This document shows positions 16,581 through 26,121 of a DNA stretch of 64,000 bases, piece after piece. Made by a program: the position numbers and the translations under genes. Origin of the DNA: CALOCY01 sp942491975 (GTDB lineage: Bacteria; Bacteroidota; Bacteroidia; Bacteroidales; Prolixibacteraceae). Position 1 is the first letter of the stretch. The number at the start of each line of letters is the position of its first letter. The stretch spans positions 744,001 to 808,000 of the forward strand of contig CALOCY010000004.1 in NCBI GenBank assembly GCA_942491975.1, read 5' to 3'. A model generated the notes under the pieces. The model saw only the letters and a program-made list of their open reading frames with translations. It was not told the origin of the DNA and searched no databases.

Positions 16581-17471
16581 ATGTCCTACACTTCCATTCA
16601 ATACGACGAACCGTTGTTTCGTCCGCCAAGTGAAGCATATTCATTGATTTTGCAGGTAACACTGGGATGTTCGTGGAATCGTTGTGCTTTTTGCGAGATG
16701 TATACGTCAAAAAAGTTTAAGGTCAGAAAAGAGGAAGCTATTTTTAATGAGATTGAGGCATTCGCCGGTTATTCGGGAAATATTCGGAAAATTTTTCTGG
16801 CTGATGGAAATGCTTTTGTGCTCTCTTTTAACCGGTTGTCCCGGATACTCGAAAAGTTAAATTGTACTTTTCCAAATTTAAACAGGATTTCAGCTTATGC
16901 GTTGCCTAAAGATATTCTGTCGAAAACAGATAAAGAGTTGAAAGAAATAGCTGATTTGGGACTTAAACTGCTTTATGTGGGGATTGAATCAGGGGATGAC
17001 GAATTATTGAAAGTCATCAACAAAGGTGAAACTTATCAATCAACTGTCGAAGCATTGAAAAGAGCCAGAAAAGCGGGCATAAAATTGTCGGTCATGATTT
17101 TAAACGGTTTGGGAGGGAAACATTATTCAACCCAACATGCGATAAATTCTGCAAAGGCGATAAATGAAATTCAGCCGGAATACCTCTCTACATTGGTGTT
17201 GAGTCATCCGTACGGAATAGATCATTTTAAACAAAAATTTCGGGGGGAATTCGAAGTATTAAATACGTTTGAATTTATTGCGGAAATGGATCAGTTCATT
17301 GAGAGCCTGGAATTAGAAAACACTGTTTTCAGGAGCGATCATGCTTCAAATTATTTGGTGTTGAGAGGAACATTAAACAGGGATAAAGAGGAGTTGCTTG
17401 ATCGAATTAATAATGTATTGAATGATCCCACTAATGCTAATTTGCGTGCTGAATGGATGCGGGGATTTTAG
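16581..17471 (+). CDS. Radical SAM protein (COG1032-like)
   Basis: 296 residues. The cluster motif is GCSWNRCAFCEMY, that is C-x4-C-x2-C rather than the usual C-x3-C-x2-C; the longer spacing is common in this subfamily. The SAM-binding region includes FLADGNAF, YVGIESGDDELL and the later GIKLSVMILNGLGG. No B12-binding or TRAM domain is present, and the C-terminus lacks a second cluster. The enzyme would use a 4Fe-4S cluster and S-adenosylmethionine for radical chemistry; the substrate is unknown. It stands alone. Confidence 0.85.
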   Translation: MSYTSIQYDEPLFRPPSEAYSLILQVTLGCSWNRCAFCEMYTSKKFKVRKEEAIFNEIEAFAGYSGNIRKIFLADGNAFVLSFNRLSRILEKLNCTFPNLNRISAYALPKDILSKTDKELKEIADLGLKLLYVGIESGDDELLKVINKGETYQSTVEALKRARKAGIKLSVMILNGLGGKHYSTQHAINSAKAINEIQPEYLSTLVLSHPYGIDHFKQKFRGEFEVLNTFEFIAEMDQFIESLELENTVFRSDHASNYLVLRGTLNRDKEELLDRINNVLNDPTNANLRAEWMRGF

Positions 17472-17782
17472 AAACTGCTTTGATCTGCGATAGGTAAACC
17501 TCAACTGGCGACAGTTTTTAGACTGGTGCCAAATATGTAAAAGGCAGACTAATCCCGATGGCTATCGTGGATGCATACTATGGATTAAAATGCACGAGTC
17601 TGGAGAGGATTTGGAAATTAAACTCTGTTTGGGGCTTCAGGAGACTCGCCTTTAGGTTATAAAACGGTTAAAACCGTTTGTGTTTTTTCTGTAGTATTCT
17701 ATTCCTGCCGCTTCAGTGGCAGGTTATATTTCTTTTTAAATAGCTCCTTTTAAGGTATAACCTCTGTAACTTCCTGCAATGT
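17472..17782. other. Gene-free stretch made of dispersed palindromes
   Basis: No gene is seen. From left to right it holds TGGCGACAGTTT..AGACTGGTGCCA (17506-17531), a decayed ATCCCGAT..ATCGTGGAT palindrome (17552-17572), AAACGGTT/AACCGTTT (17662-17679, followed by a T-rich run that could terminate plus-strand transcription), and CTGCC..GGCAG (17705-17722), which may end the minus-strand efflux operon. Confidence 0.6.
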
Positions 17783-18091
17783 TTAAATATACTTTTCTGC
17801 ATCTACCGTAAATGCCCGTACAGCATCAGTCTCTCCTTTTGCGGCATTGCAATGGCGTAGTTTTTCAAAGATTTGATCCACTTTATCTTCTGCAATCATC
17901 ACAAAGCTGACGATTGAGTTAACCGGTCGTTTATGATCGGCAAACCAATTGTCGACACGGTGTTCTTTCTGTCCCGGAATGTTAAATCCTTTGGCATCGG
18001 TTTCAAAAAAGGAGGTAATATTTTCTTCCTGAAACAGTTGGTGCAACTGTTCAATATATTCGGCGATACATACAACGACTAAAACTTTCAT
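17783..18091 (-). CDS. PII-like small protein at the end of the efflux operon
   Basis: 102 residues opening MKVLVVVCIAEYIEQLHQLF, with the alternating strand-helix-strand pattern of PII-like proteins. A central variable loop (ETDAKGFNIPGQKEHRVDNW) is followed by VSFVMIAEDKVDQIFEKL. It is the last gene behind TolC, adaptor and RND pump genes. DUF3240-type PII-like proteins occur in this position in other efflux operons and are thought to sense metals or nucleotides. The assignment is by pattern and context. Confidence 0.65.
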   Translation of the reverse strand: MKVLVVVCIAEYIEQLHQLFQEENITSFFETDAKGFNIPGQKEHRVDNWFADHKRPVNSIVSFVMIAEDKVDQIFEKLRHCNAAKGETDAVRAFTVDAEKYI

Positions 18092-18286
18092 ATTTCTGTA
18101 GTTTTTATTTGTTTTTGAATATCGAACATCGATTAACGAATAGCGATTTTAGAACTTCATAAATTTTGAATCGTTGATCGGTATTCTTAAATCAGATTCT
18201 TTCAATGTGATGATTTTATAATGTGATGATGAGCTAATTTAACTCTCAGCTTCTCTTTTTATCTTGATACCTGTATCCTGATACGT

Positions 18287-21200
18287 TCATTTTTTTGTAA
18301 TATAAAAGATAAGCGGCACAACAATTAGTGTTAAGAATGTTGATGCAATGGTACCTCCCATAAGCGATATGGCCAGTCCCTGAAAGATAGGGTCAAACAG
18401 GATGACAAATGCGCCAATGACCACAGTTCCGGCAGTGAGTAGGATAGGAGTAGTACGCACAGCTCCGGCTTCGATAACAGCCTGTTTCAACGGAATACCA
18501 TCGTTAAGCCGCAGGTTGATAAAGTCGATGAGCAGTATGGAGTTACGCACCATAATACCGGCCAACGCAATAAGGCCTATCATTGATGTAGCGGTGAAAA
18601 AAGCATCGAGCAGCCAATGGCCTAAGACAATACCTATCAGTGACAGTGGAATGGCAATCATCATGACAAAAGGCACTTTAAAGTCCTGAAACCAGCCAAT
18701 AATGAGCATGTAGATGATGATGAGTACCACGGCAAAGGCTGTTCCCAGATCGCGAAATACTTCATAGGTGATTTGCCACTCTCCATCCCATTTCAAACTG
18801 TAGTTGTTTTCATTTTCGGGTGGGGCGTCGTAAAGTTCATTGATCGAGTATCCTTCAGGTATATCCAATTCATTGAGCCTGTCGGAGATATTGAACATGG
18901 CATATACCGGGCTTTCCAGCTCTCCGGCTACATCGGCAGTTACATAGATCACCCGCTTCAGGTTTTTCCGGTAGATGCTTTTATCTCGTGTGCCTTTGTG
19001 AATGGATGCAATATCGCCTATGCTAACGGTATTGCCCGATGCCGAGATTACGTAAAGCTGTTTAAGATCGTTGATCCCGGTACGTTGATTTTGCCGTAAT
19101 CGCAACAGTATCTCTGTCTGGCTTTTATCTTTTTCGGCATAGAGGTGTGATGCGTTGGCTCCCTGAAGGGCAGTGTTGAGCGCATAAACCACCTGCTCGG
19201 TAGATACATCTGCCAGCATGGCTTTCTCTTTATCGATTTCGAAAGTGTATTCTACCTGGTCATCTTCTTCCATCCAATCCACATCAACTACACTTTCGGT
19301 TTGACGGAACAATGCTTTTACATCTTCAGCTATTTTGCGCTGTACTTCAGCATCGGGGCCATATATTTCGGCCACCATGGTCGACATTACCGGAGGGCCC
19401 GGTGGTACTTCCACCACTTTTACATTGGCATTGAATTGCCGGGCAATGTCCTGAATACCGGGACGCAATCGTTTGGCAATGTCGTGGCTTTGCTCTCCGC
19501 GATCGCCTTTGTGGGTAAGGTTAACCTGTATATCGGCTACGTTTGAACCCCTTCGAAGATCGTAATGACGTACCAGTCCGTTAAAGTTGATGGGCGCAGA
19601 AGTTCCCACGTAGGTTTGGTAGTTGACCACTTCTTCTTCGTCGGCCAGGTAAGCTGCAATTTCTGCTGTTACAACGGCTGTGCGTTCCAGCGTAGTACCC
19701 TCGGGCATATCAATGACCACCTGAAATTCGTTTTTATTGTCGAATGGTAGGATTTTCACCGTCACCACTTTAAAGTAGAACAACATTACCGATGCCATAA
19801 GCAGAAGAGAGACACTTCCGATAAATCCCCATCGTTTTAAGGGATCATTAAGCAGGGGTGTCATTAGTTTATGGTACAATTTATAGATTGGGCTGTTTTC
19901 CAGTTTATAACTGTTTTCGTTGTCTTCAGTAGGTTTATTTTTTTCGGTACTCAATAGCTTATGCGCCAAATACGGGGTAATCATGAGGGCTACAATGAGT
20001 GAAAAGATCATGGCAATGGATGCTCCAATAGGCATGGGACTCATGTAAGGCCCCATTAAGCCGGATACAAACACCATAGGCAGTACCGCTGCAATTACGG
20101 TGAATGTGGCCAATATGGTGGGGTTTCCCACCTCGTCGATAGAGCGTATGGCCGCCTGAAAGAAGGGGAGTTTCTTCATTTTAAAGTGGCGGTGCATGTT
20201 TTCGGCAATAATAATAGAGTCATCTACCACAATTCCGGTTACAAAAACCAATGCAAACAGCGTAATGCGGTTGAGGGTGTAATCCAGAAAGTAGTACGAG
20301 AACATGGTGAGCGCAAAGGTGATGGGGACAGACAGGAATACCACCAATCCACCGCGCCATCCCATAGCCAGCATAACCACCAGGGTCACGGCAATAATCG
20401 CTCCCAACAGGTGCATCAGCAGTTCCGACACTTTTTCGGAGGCTGTTTCGCCATAGTTACGGGTGACTTCCACATGTACTTCTTCGGGAAGTAGTTCTGC
20501 CCTTAGTAACTCAATTTTCTCATTGATCTTTTCGGTTATTTTCATGGCATCGGCACCCCTGCGTTTGGCTACCGAAAGGGTAACAGCAGAGTAGGTGTCA
20601 GGGTGTTTCTCTTGTGCAGCGGTTGTTCCTTTTCCATATCCAAACGCCACATAGTTGGCAGGTTGTTCAGGTCCGTCAATAATTTCGGCTACCTGGTGCA
20701 GGTATACCGGGTTATTGTTGAGTGTACCTACAATAAGTCCAGATACATCGTCTGCCGATTCCAGAAACGAGCCAGTTTCGACCATAAATTCCTGATCCTT
20801 GGCATTGAAACTACCGGCAGTCATCTGTTTGTTGGCCTGTTGAATAAGTTGGCTTATGGCTAAAATGTCTGTTTTGTAGGCAGCCAACGCTTCGCGGTCA
20901 AGGATTACCCTGATTTGCCGGCTGCGGCCACCAATGATTTTTGTTTCCGAGACATCATTGACTTTCTCAATTTCAGCGTTTAACTCTTCAGCAATCCGGC
21001 GCAGTTCAAAGTCGTTGTAGTGTTCACTCCACAGGGTAAGCCCCAACACGGGAACGTCATCGATGGAACGTGTTTTTACCAGCGGGAGGCTTGTCCCGGC
21101 AGGCATTTCGTCCATGTGCTTCATGATTTCGTTGTACATTTTCACGAGGCTGCGCTCTATGTCTTCACCTACATAAAATTGTACAATAACCATAGCCTGT

Positions 21201-21475
21201 CCCGGCATCGAACGGGAGTAAATATATTCCACACCGGGAATGTTGGAGATGACTTTTTCGAGGGGTTCAATTACCCTGCTTTCCATCTCTTGCGGTGATG
21301 CCCCGGGATATCTGAAAAAAATATCGGCAATGGGTACATCAATTTGTGGTTCTTCTTCACGGGGTGTGAGGTACGAGCTGTAAATACCCACTGCCAGAAA
21401 TACAATCATAAGCAGTGGTGTAAGCTTCGATTTTATAAATAGTTTTGCGAATGCTCCGGCAAATCCAGTTTTCAT
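18287..21475 (-). CDS. RND efflux pump, inner-membrane permease (AcrB/HAE1 type)
   Basis: 1062 residues, usual length. The protein has twelve membrane segments with two large periplasmic loops. The proton-relay motif GIVVDDSIIIAENMHRHF in TM4 has the double Asp of hydrophobe/drug pumps. The second-half counterpart is GIMVRNSILLIDFINLRL. It works with the adaptor and TolC encoded upstream to expel small molecules across both membranes. The gene lies 172 bp downstream of the adaptor gene, with two hairpins in the gap. Confidence 0.95.
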   Translation of the reverse strand: MKTGFAGAFAKLFIKSKLTPLLMIVFLAVGIYSSYLTPREEEPQIDVPIADIFFRYPGASPQEMESRVIEPLEKVISNIPGVEYIYSRSMPGQAMVIVQFYVGEDIERSLVKMYNEIMKHMDEMPAGTSLPLVKTRSIDDVPVLGLTLWSEHYNDFELRRIAEELNAEIEKVNDVSETKIIGGRSRQIRVILDREALAAYKTDILAISQLIQQANKQMTAGSFNAKDQEFMVETGSFLESADDVSGLIVGTLNNNPVYLHQVAEIIDGPEQPANYVAFGYGKGTTAAQEKHPDTYSAVTLSVAKRRGADAMKITEKINEKIELLRAELLPEEVHVEVTRNYGETASEKVSELLMHLLGAIIAVTLVVMLAMGWRGGLVVFLSVPITFALTMFSYYFLDYTLNRITLFALVFVTGIVVDDSIIIAENMHRHFKMKKLPFFQAAIRSIDEVGNPTILATFTVIAAVLPMVFVSGLMGPYMSPMPIGASIAMIFSLIVALMITPYLAHKLLSTEKNKPTEDNENSYKLENSPIYKLYHKLMTPLLNDPLKRWGFIGSVSLLLMASVMLFYFKVVTVKILPFDNKNEFQVVIDMPEGTTLERTAVVTAEIAAYLADEEEVVNYQTYVGTSAPINFNGLVRHYDLRRGSNVADIQVNLTHKGDRGEQSHDIAKRLRPGIQDIARQFNANVKVVEVPPGPPVMSTMVAEIYGPDAEVQRKIAEDVKALFRQTESVVDVDWMEEDDQVEYTFEIDKEKAMLADVSTEQVVYALNTALQGANASHLYAEKDKSQTEILLRLRQNQRTGINDLKQLYVISASGNTVSIGDIASIHKGTRDKSIYRKNLKRVIYVTADVAGELESPVYAMFNISDRLNELDIPEGYSINELYDAPPENENNYSLKWDGEWQITYEVFRDLGTAFAVVLIIIYMLIIGWFQDFKVPFVMMIAIPLSLIGIVLGHWLLDAFFTATSMIGLIALAGIMVRNSILLIDFINLRLNDGIPLKQAVIEAGAVRTTPILLTAGTVVIGAFVILFDPIFQGLAISLMGGTIASTFLTLIVVPLIFYITKK

Positions 21476-21536
21476 ATTTTTGAGTTTTTTAGTTGAAAGA
21501 GAAAGGTTTTTGAAGTCGGGGATTAAAACTTAAAGC

Positions 21537-21595
21537 ATTCCCTCGAAAGAGGGAATCTTAACCTTGACGATTGAGATTCCCATTTACATGGGAAT
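21537..21595. repeat. Two hairpins in the adaptor-permease gap
   Basis: ATTCCCTC-GAAA-GAGGGAAT (21537-21556) is followed by ATTCCCAT-TTAC-ATGGGAAT (21576-21595), both perfect 8 bp stems with tetraloops. They share the ATTCCC arm. They could stabilise or process the operon mRNA, or be mobile palindromes. There is no T-run on the minus strand. Confidence 0.6.
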
Positions 21596-21647
21596 GATAT
21601 AACAAGTACATAATATCAACTTTTGCTTTCGACTTCTACACTTCTCG

Positions 21648-22736
21648 TTATTCATTTACTGCGATTTTTGTTCCATTAGTCAATCGATTTTTTCCTGGAA
21701 TAATGTAACGTTCGTTATCGTTTAACCCCGATAAAATTTCTACTTTATCATTGTGCTTTTTACCAATAGTCACCCAACGTAACATGGCTTTTTCTTTATG
21801 GTTTACTGTCCACAATCCGGTCAATTGTCCCCGGGTTATAATGGCTTCTTCGGAAACCAATATCTTTTGGGTTTTACCTGAGGGCAACAACACCCGTGCA
21901 AACAATCCGGACTTTATAAAGTGATGTTGGTTGACTTCGTCATTCACCAATACTTTCAATAAAAATTGGGCACCGGTGTAACTGCCTGATTGGTTTACTT
22001 GTGAGACAATACCTGATAGTTGTTGATTATTCAATTGTATGGCTACTTTCATTCCCACTTTGGCTAGTGTTGCCTGATACTCGGGGATACGGGCAGTAAC
22101 TTCAAATTTCCCATTAGTTTCAATCCCCATAAGCGGTTGTCCCGGATTGGCCATATCGCCTGTATTAATTGTACGTGAGGTAATGGTTCCGGCATAAGGG
22201 GCTCTGATTATAGCATAAGAGAGCAGTGCTGTAACCTCTTTTTTTGCCTGGAGGACTGCATTTTTCTTGGCTAACAGCACATTGACATGCGTGTTGATAT
22301 CGTCCAACTCTTTTTGCGATGCACTTTCGTTGTTAAACAAGGTTTGTATGCGTTGTTGATTTTTTTGTGCATTGTCCAGAGCCGATTGTAGTTCCATAAG
22401 ATTGGCTTCGACTTGTGCTTTCTTTGCATCTAAGTCGTTGCTTCTGATGGAGAGCAATAGGTCTCCTTTTTTCACCCGATCACCCATATCTACATAGATA
22501 TGACTAACCTGTCCCATAATGCGGGTACTGAGGTTGGCGCTGGTGGCCGATTGCAGTTGCCCGGGTAACTCCAGGTAATTGTCTGTCTCGGTAGCTACTG
22601 CTGTTTTAACTGTTGCTTTAACAGCAGGTGCTGCTTCTTTTTCTTTGTTGCGATGACTGCATGATGCAATCATTAGAGCTGTTGCCAACAATATTACGTA
22701 TAACCTTTTCATAGTATGTTGAGTTGTTGTTTTCAT
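21648..22736 (-). CDS. RND efflux periplasmic adaptor (membrane fusion protein)
   Basis: 362 residues. A lipoprotein signal ends in LMIASC. Lipoyl-type and coiled-coil hairpin segments follow (IYVDMGDRVKKGDLL, then the QVEANLMELQSAL coil). Beta-barrel and membrane-proximal domains contain TINTGDMANPGQPLM. An internal Met nine codons in (22712) gives a tighter signal peptide and may be the true start. It bridges the inner-membrane pump to the TolC channel. The gene starts 35 bp after the TolC stop, in one operon. Confidence 0.93.
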   Translation of the reverse strand: MKTTTQHTMKRLYVILLATALMIASCSHRNKEKEAAPAVKATVKTAVATETDNYLELPGQLQSATSANLSTRIMGQVSHIYVDMGDRVKKGDLLLSIRSNDLDAKKAQVEANLMELQSALDNAQKNQQRIQTLFNNESASQKELDDINTHVNVLLAKKNAVLQAKKEVTALLSYAIIRAPYAGTITSRTINTGDMANPGQPLMGIETNGKFEVTARIPEYQATLAKVGMKVAIQLNNQQLSGIVSQVNQSGSYTGAQFLLKVLVNDEVNQHHFIKSGLFARVLLPSGKTQKILVSEEAIITRGQLTGLWTVNHKEKAMLRWVTIGKKHNDKVEILSGLNDNERYIIPGKNRLTNGTKIAVNE

Positions 22737-22771
22737 AATTTATTAGTCTAATAATCTTGTAATCTAATCAT

Positions 22772-24091
22772 CTATTTATACAATAAAAACTCCAGTCTAA
22801 AAACGGCCGTATTCAACCGATAGAGTGCATTCAGATAGGCCAGTTGTTTATTGGCAAAGGTGGTTTCGGCATTGATCAGGTCGGTTGTTTTCTCCATGCC
22901 TTGCTTGTAGCGGTCTTTACGAATACGAAAAGCCTCTTGTGCACTCTCTTTGGCTTTTTGTGCCGATGTCAAATTTTCTTTGGAGGCGGATAACGATAGC
23001 TTGGCTTGTTGCAACTGCCTTTCCTGTTGTTGTAAATAGCTGTCGAATTCGAGTTCTTTGCGTTCGTACATTGTTTTTGTTTTTTTGATGTGTGCACTTC
23101 TGTTTAACCCGTCGAACAGGTTTAACGAGAGTTTGGCACCTACCATCCAGCTTTCGGCATCAATACCGGGAAAGCTGTTGTCATTAAAATTATATACCCC
23201 AAATGCATTCAGTGTAGGCAGGTATTGAGCTTTGGCCGATTTGTACATGTTGGCATAGGCCTGTACACCATTTTTATAGGCCAATATATCGGGACGCTGG
23301 TTGGATAGCGGATGTTCGGCAGTATGAATTGCCGGCTGTTGCTTTAGTGAGTCGGTGGGAACGATGATAGTGCCGGCAGGCATTCCCAATAAGTAGGTTA
23401 ATCCATTATTGACATTGCTTTGAAACAGTTCTGCCTGTTTTAATTGCGATTTAATTTCCAACAGACGTACTTCCATAGCCAACACATCGGCTTTTTTAAT
23501 CATTCCTTGTTTGTAATAGTCTTGTGTAAGTTTCAGGTTGGCTGCGATGCTTTTTACCACTTTTTGCAAAAACTGTGTACGTGCCTGTGCCAGTTTTAGA
23601 CCGTAATAGGCTTCTTTTATAGCTAAAATAACGTGTTGTTTTGTACGCTTGCCCTGGAAATTGCTTGCTTCGGCTTTGTGATAAGCTGCTTTTCGTTGGT
23701 GCCAGCCATCAACATTTACCAAGGGTTGTTGTACACGAATTTGAGTATTAAAATTATCAATGCTGCCCGGATCGTTGAGCAGTGCAGGGTTAAAGTCGTT
23801 GGCTGTAACAATTTCTTGTTGCAGTTTAAACCCAAAGCTGGCCAACGGATCGTTGGTTGAGGTGTACGTATGTTCAATCTTGATATTGGGCAGAAACAGA
23901 GCACGTGTTTGCTGATGCTCTGCTTTGGCGATTTCATAATCAGCTTTACTAAGGTTAAGCTGATAGTTGTCTTTCTCCGCTTTTTGCAAAGCTTCGTCCA
24001 ACGAAAGGTTAAATGTTTGTTGGGCGTTAGCATACGTTAAAGAGGCTGCTAGTAATACCCCTGTTAATACAATTGTCCAAGAATTTTTCAT
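22772..24091 (-). CDS. TolC-family outer-membrane efflux protein
   Basis: 439 residues with signal peptide (MKNSWTIVLTGVLLAASLTYANAQ). Two OEP repeats have long helices (SLDEALQKAEKDNYQLNLS at the start, and QQERQLQQAKLSLSASKENL near the end) and conserved NLFDGLNR. It forms the trimeric outer-membrane exit duct. It is the first gene of the minus-strand efflux operon; no neighbouring regulator is seen. Confidence 0.93.
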   Translation of the reverse strand: MKNSWTIVLTGVLLAASLTYANAQQTFNLSLDEALQKAEKDNYQLNLSKADYEIAKAEHQQTRALFLPNIKIEHTYTSTNDPLASFGFKLQQEIVTANDFNPALLNDPGSIDNFNTQIRVQQPLVNVDGWHQRKAAYHKAEASNFQGKRTKQHVILAIKEAYYGLKLAQARTQFLQKVVKSIAANLKLTQDYYKQGMIKKADVLAMEVRLLEIKSQLKQAELFQSNVNNGLTYLLGMPAGTIIVPTDSLKQQPAIHTAEHPLSNQRPDILAYKNGVQAYANMYKSAKAQYLPTLNAFGVYNFNDNSFPGIDAESWMVGAKLSLNLFDGLNRSAHIKKTKTMYERKELEFDSYLQQQERQLQQAKLSLSASKENLTSAQKAKESAQEAFRIRKDRYKQGMEKTTDLINAETTFANKQLAYLNALYRLNTAVFRLEFLLYK

Positions 24092-24493
24092 TCGTTTTAT
24101 AGTTTTACGATTAAATTCCGGGACAAATATAAAACAAATAATCTAAATATCTAGAAATATAGATAAATATATTTTTATGAGTTTTTTCTATGAGGGGATA
24201 GGTTTTGTTTATTGAGAGAGGAATTGAAAAAAGAATTTGACTATTGCTCAACAGGGCTACTGAGCGCAGTCGAAGTAGGGTTATGTTGGCAGATGTTCAC
24301 GTCTGTGACATACGTTATATTTTTAGCGCGGACAATATGTTTGTGCTAGCAGAGGGGCTTTATTTCGATTTACAGTAACTTAAATTGTTTCCTGGCGATT
24401 CTGAAGACTTGTGTTACCAGAATAAATAGCAGACTTACTCTGCATTCGATAATAAACGCACCAGTCTGAAGACTGGCGCAATAGAAGCTACAG
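24092..24493. other. Intergenic repeat cluster
   Basis: No gene is seen. It contains CTACTGAGCGCAGTCGAAGTAG (24257-24278, a palindromic sequence type widespread in Bacteroidota), ATGTTCAC..GTGACAT near 24293, a REP copy (24325-24347) related to those flanking the RAYT gene, and two members of the TGGCG/AGTCTGAAGACT family (24392-24420, 24458-24479). Confidence 0.6.
24325..24347. repeat. REP-like palindrome, distant copy
   Basis: AGCGCGGACA (24325-24334) pairs with TGTTTGTGCT (24338-24347), giving ten base pairs of which three are G-T. The left arm is identical to the REP at 59561. Confidence 0.6.
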
Positions 24494-25348
24494 CTACAGA
24501 TAGTGCCACAAAAACTGCTCTGCCTGCCTTAGATAACCGGTTCCAAAAAAGTTGAGGTGGTTCATAACATGATACAACAGGTAGATGTTTTCGCGGTATC
24601 CGTAACCATCGGGTAGTAGAAATGCGTTGTTGTATGCATTGTAAAATTCAGTGGTGAAACCTCCAAATAGTTTGGTCATGGCCAGGTCGGCTTCGCGGTG
24701 TCCGTAATAAACAGCCGGATCAATCAGTACTGCTTCGCCGTTTTCATCGCATATGTAATTGCCGCCCCACAAATCACCGTGTAGTAACGATGGGGGTTCT
24801 TCGCTACCAGCTAAAATCTGCTCGATTTTGTTTTCGAGTAACTGAAACCCTTTGTGCAGTTTGGGTGAGGCATACCCGTTTTTTTCGGCAAGTTTGTATT
24901 GAAAAAGCAGTCGTTTGTTAAAATAGAAGGTTGTCCAGTTGATGGCTTCATTTTTTGAGGGGATATTGGGTTGTGGTGTGGCTCCGATAAAATTGTCTTC
25001 GTAAAAACCGAATGTGTCAGCACGATAGCGGTGTAGTTGGGCAAATTTCCTTCCAAAATCCTCAAAAAAATCACATTTTTTCAACCCGCTTTCAATGTAT
25101 TCCAACAACAAAAAATCGGTTTCGACAGCAATTACATTGGGTACTCTGATAGCCTGTGTTTTTGCCAATTCATGTAATCCATTGGCTTCTTTTAAAAGCA
25201 AGCCATCGGTGCAACCGCTTTTCAGAAAATAGTTTTTCCCTGATGCTGTTTTTAGTAACCGTGAATCAGCGATACAACCGCCTCCAATACTGTAAGAAGT
25301 AACGATTTTATCGTTAAGAATCGCTTCTATTTTGTTGTGTATATCCAC
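24494..25348 (-). CDS. Fructosamine/ketosamine-3-kinase family protein
   Basis: 284 residues with the aminoglycoside-phosphotransferase-like kinase fold. Visible are the nucleotide loop region (SIGGGCIADSRLL), GKNYFLKSG with the ATP-binding Lys, LLLEYIESG hinge, catalytic LLHGDLWGGNYI and metal-binding VLIDPAVYYGHREADLAM. The family phosphorylates sugar amines on glycated proteins or metabolites so that the adduct falls off. The length is as expected. It is followed by the phosphatase gene upstream on the same strand but separated by small repeats. Confidence 0.92.
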   Translation of the reverse strand: MDIHNKIEAILNDKIVTSYSIGGGCIADSRLLKTASGKNYFLKSGCTDGLLLKEANGLHELAKTQAIRVPNVIAVETDFLLLEYIESGLKKCDFFEDFGRKFAQLHRYRADTFGFYEDNFIGATPQPNIPSKNEAINWTTFYFNKRLLFQYKLAEKNGYASPKLHKGFQLLENKIEQILAGSEEPPSLLHGDLWGGNYICDENGEAVLIDPAVYYGHREADLAMTKLFGGFTTEFYNAYNNAFLLPDGYGYRENIYLLYHVMNHLNFFGTGYLRQAEQFLWHYL

Positions 25349-25376
25349 TCAATGGCTTTTGATTAAAAACAGTTTA

Positions 25377-25442
25377 TCGTCTACGACGAATTTGAAATAT
25401 CTGATAGATTATTTATTTACAAGACTTTATCGCCTACGGCGA
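25377..25442. repeat. Pair of short palindromes TCGTC-TAC-GACGA and TCGCC-TAC-GGCGA
   Basis: The two 13 bp palindromes (25377-25389 and 25430-25442) share the form TTATCGyCTACGrCGAAt and lie 53 bp apart in a gene-free gap. Confidence 0.5.
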
Positions 25443-25515
25443 ATAACTTGTAGATCTTAAAGTTTTGTAATGGAAAATAATTGTGTCGTCATTAACCTCA
25501 TAGAGGTTAAACCTA

Positions 25516-25986
25516 TCATCCATTTAAGTGCTTCAATAACCCTTCGCAGGCATCTTCCAACAAATCTAATACCACTTCAAACCCTTCGCTCCCCCCAAAG
25601 TAAGGATCAGGGACATGGTCGTAATCATGTTGGGTGCAAAAGTCGATCATTTTGTGTAGTTTTTCCACATCACTTTGTGTCCGTGCCATATCTTTTAAGT
25701 TGGACATATTGCTGTCGTCCATGCCGATGATCATATCGAAATGATCAAAATCGGTTGCCGGGTTAAAAGGACGCGAAAGGCTGGTGAGGTTATAACCTCG
25801 TTCTATGGCGTGTGTTTGCATACGTTGGTCGGCAGGTTCCCCGGCATGATAGCCCGATGTTCCGGCAGAGTCAATTTCAAACTGGTCATGTAGGTTTGCC
25901 TGTTTGACAATTCCTTTAAAAACAGCTTCGGCACTTGGCGACCGGCAAATATTTCCGAGGCAAACGAATAAAATGCGTGTTTTCAT
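25516..25986 (-). CDS. Low-molecular-weight protein-tyrosine phosphatase
   Basis: 156 residues from ATG 25986, which opens directly into the active-site loop: MKTRILFVCLGNICRSP contains the CX5R signature C-LGNIC-R. The general acid is Asp in VPDPYFGG near residue 127. An upstream in-frame Met at 26007 would add seven residues without conservation. Cytosolic enzymes of this family dephosphorylate tyrosine kinases or arsenate-like substrates. It is transcribed alone, divergent from the MATE gene. Confidence 0.94.
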   Translation of the reverse strand: MKTRILFVCLGNICRSPSAEAVFKGIVKQANLHDQFEIDSAGTSGYHAGEPADQRMQTHAIERGYNLTSLSRPFNPATDFDHFDMIIGMDDSNMSNLKDMARTQSDVEKLHKMIDFCTQHDYDHVPDPYFGGSEGFEVVLDLLEDACEGLLKHLNG

Positions 25987-26121
25987 GTGTTTAGAATTTA
26001 GATTCAAGATACAAGATTAAAGGACACAAGACAAAAATATTTGCTCATCAAAAAATAACAGGGATAAAATTTTGTGGGAATGGGCAAATATTCGAGCTTT
26101 GATCTTTCTTTAATTATTTGA

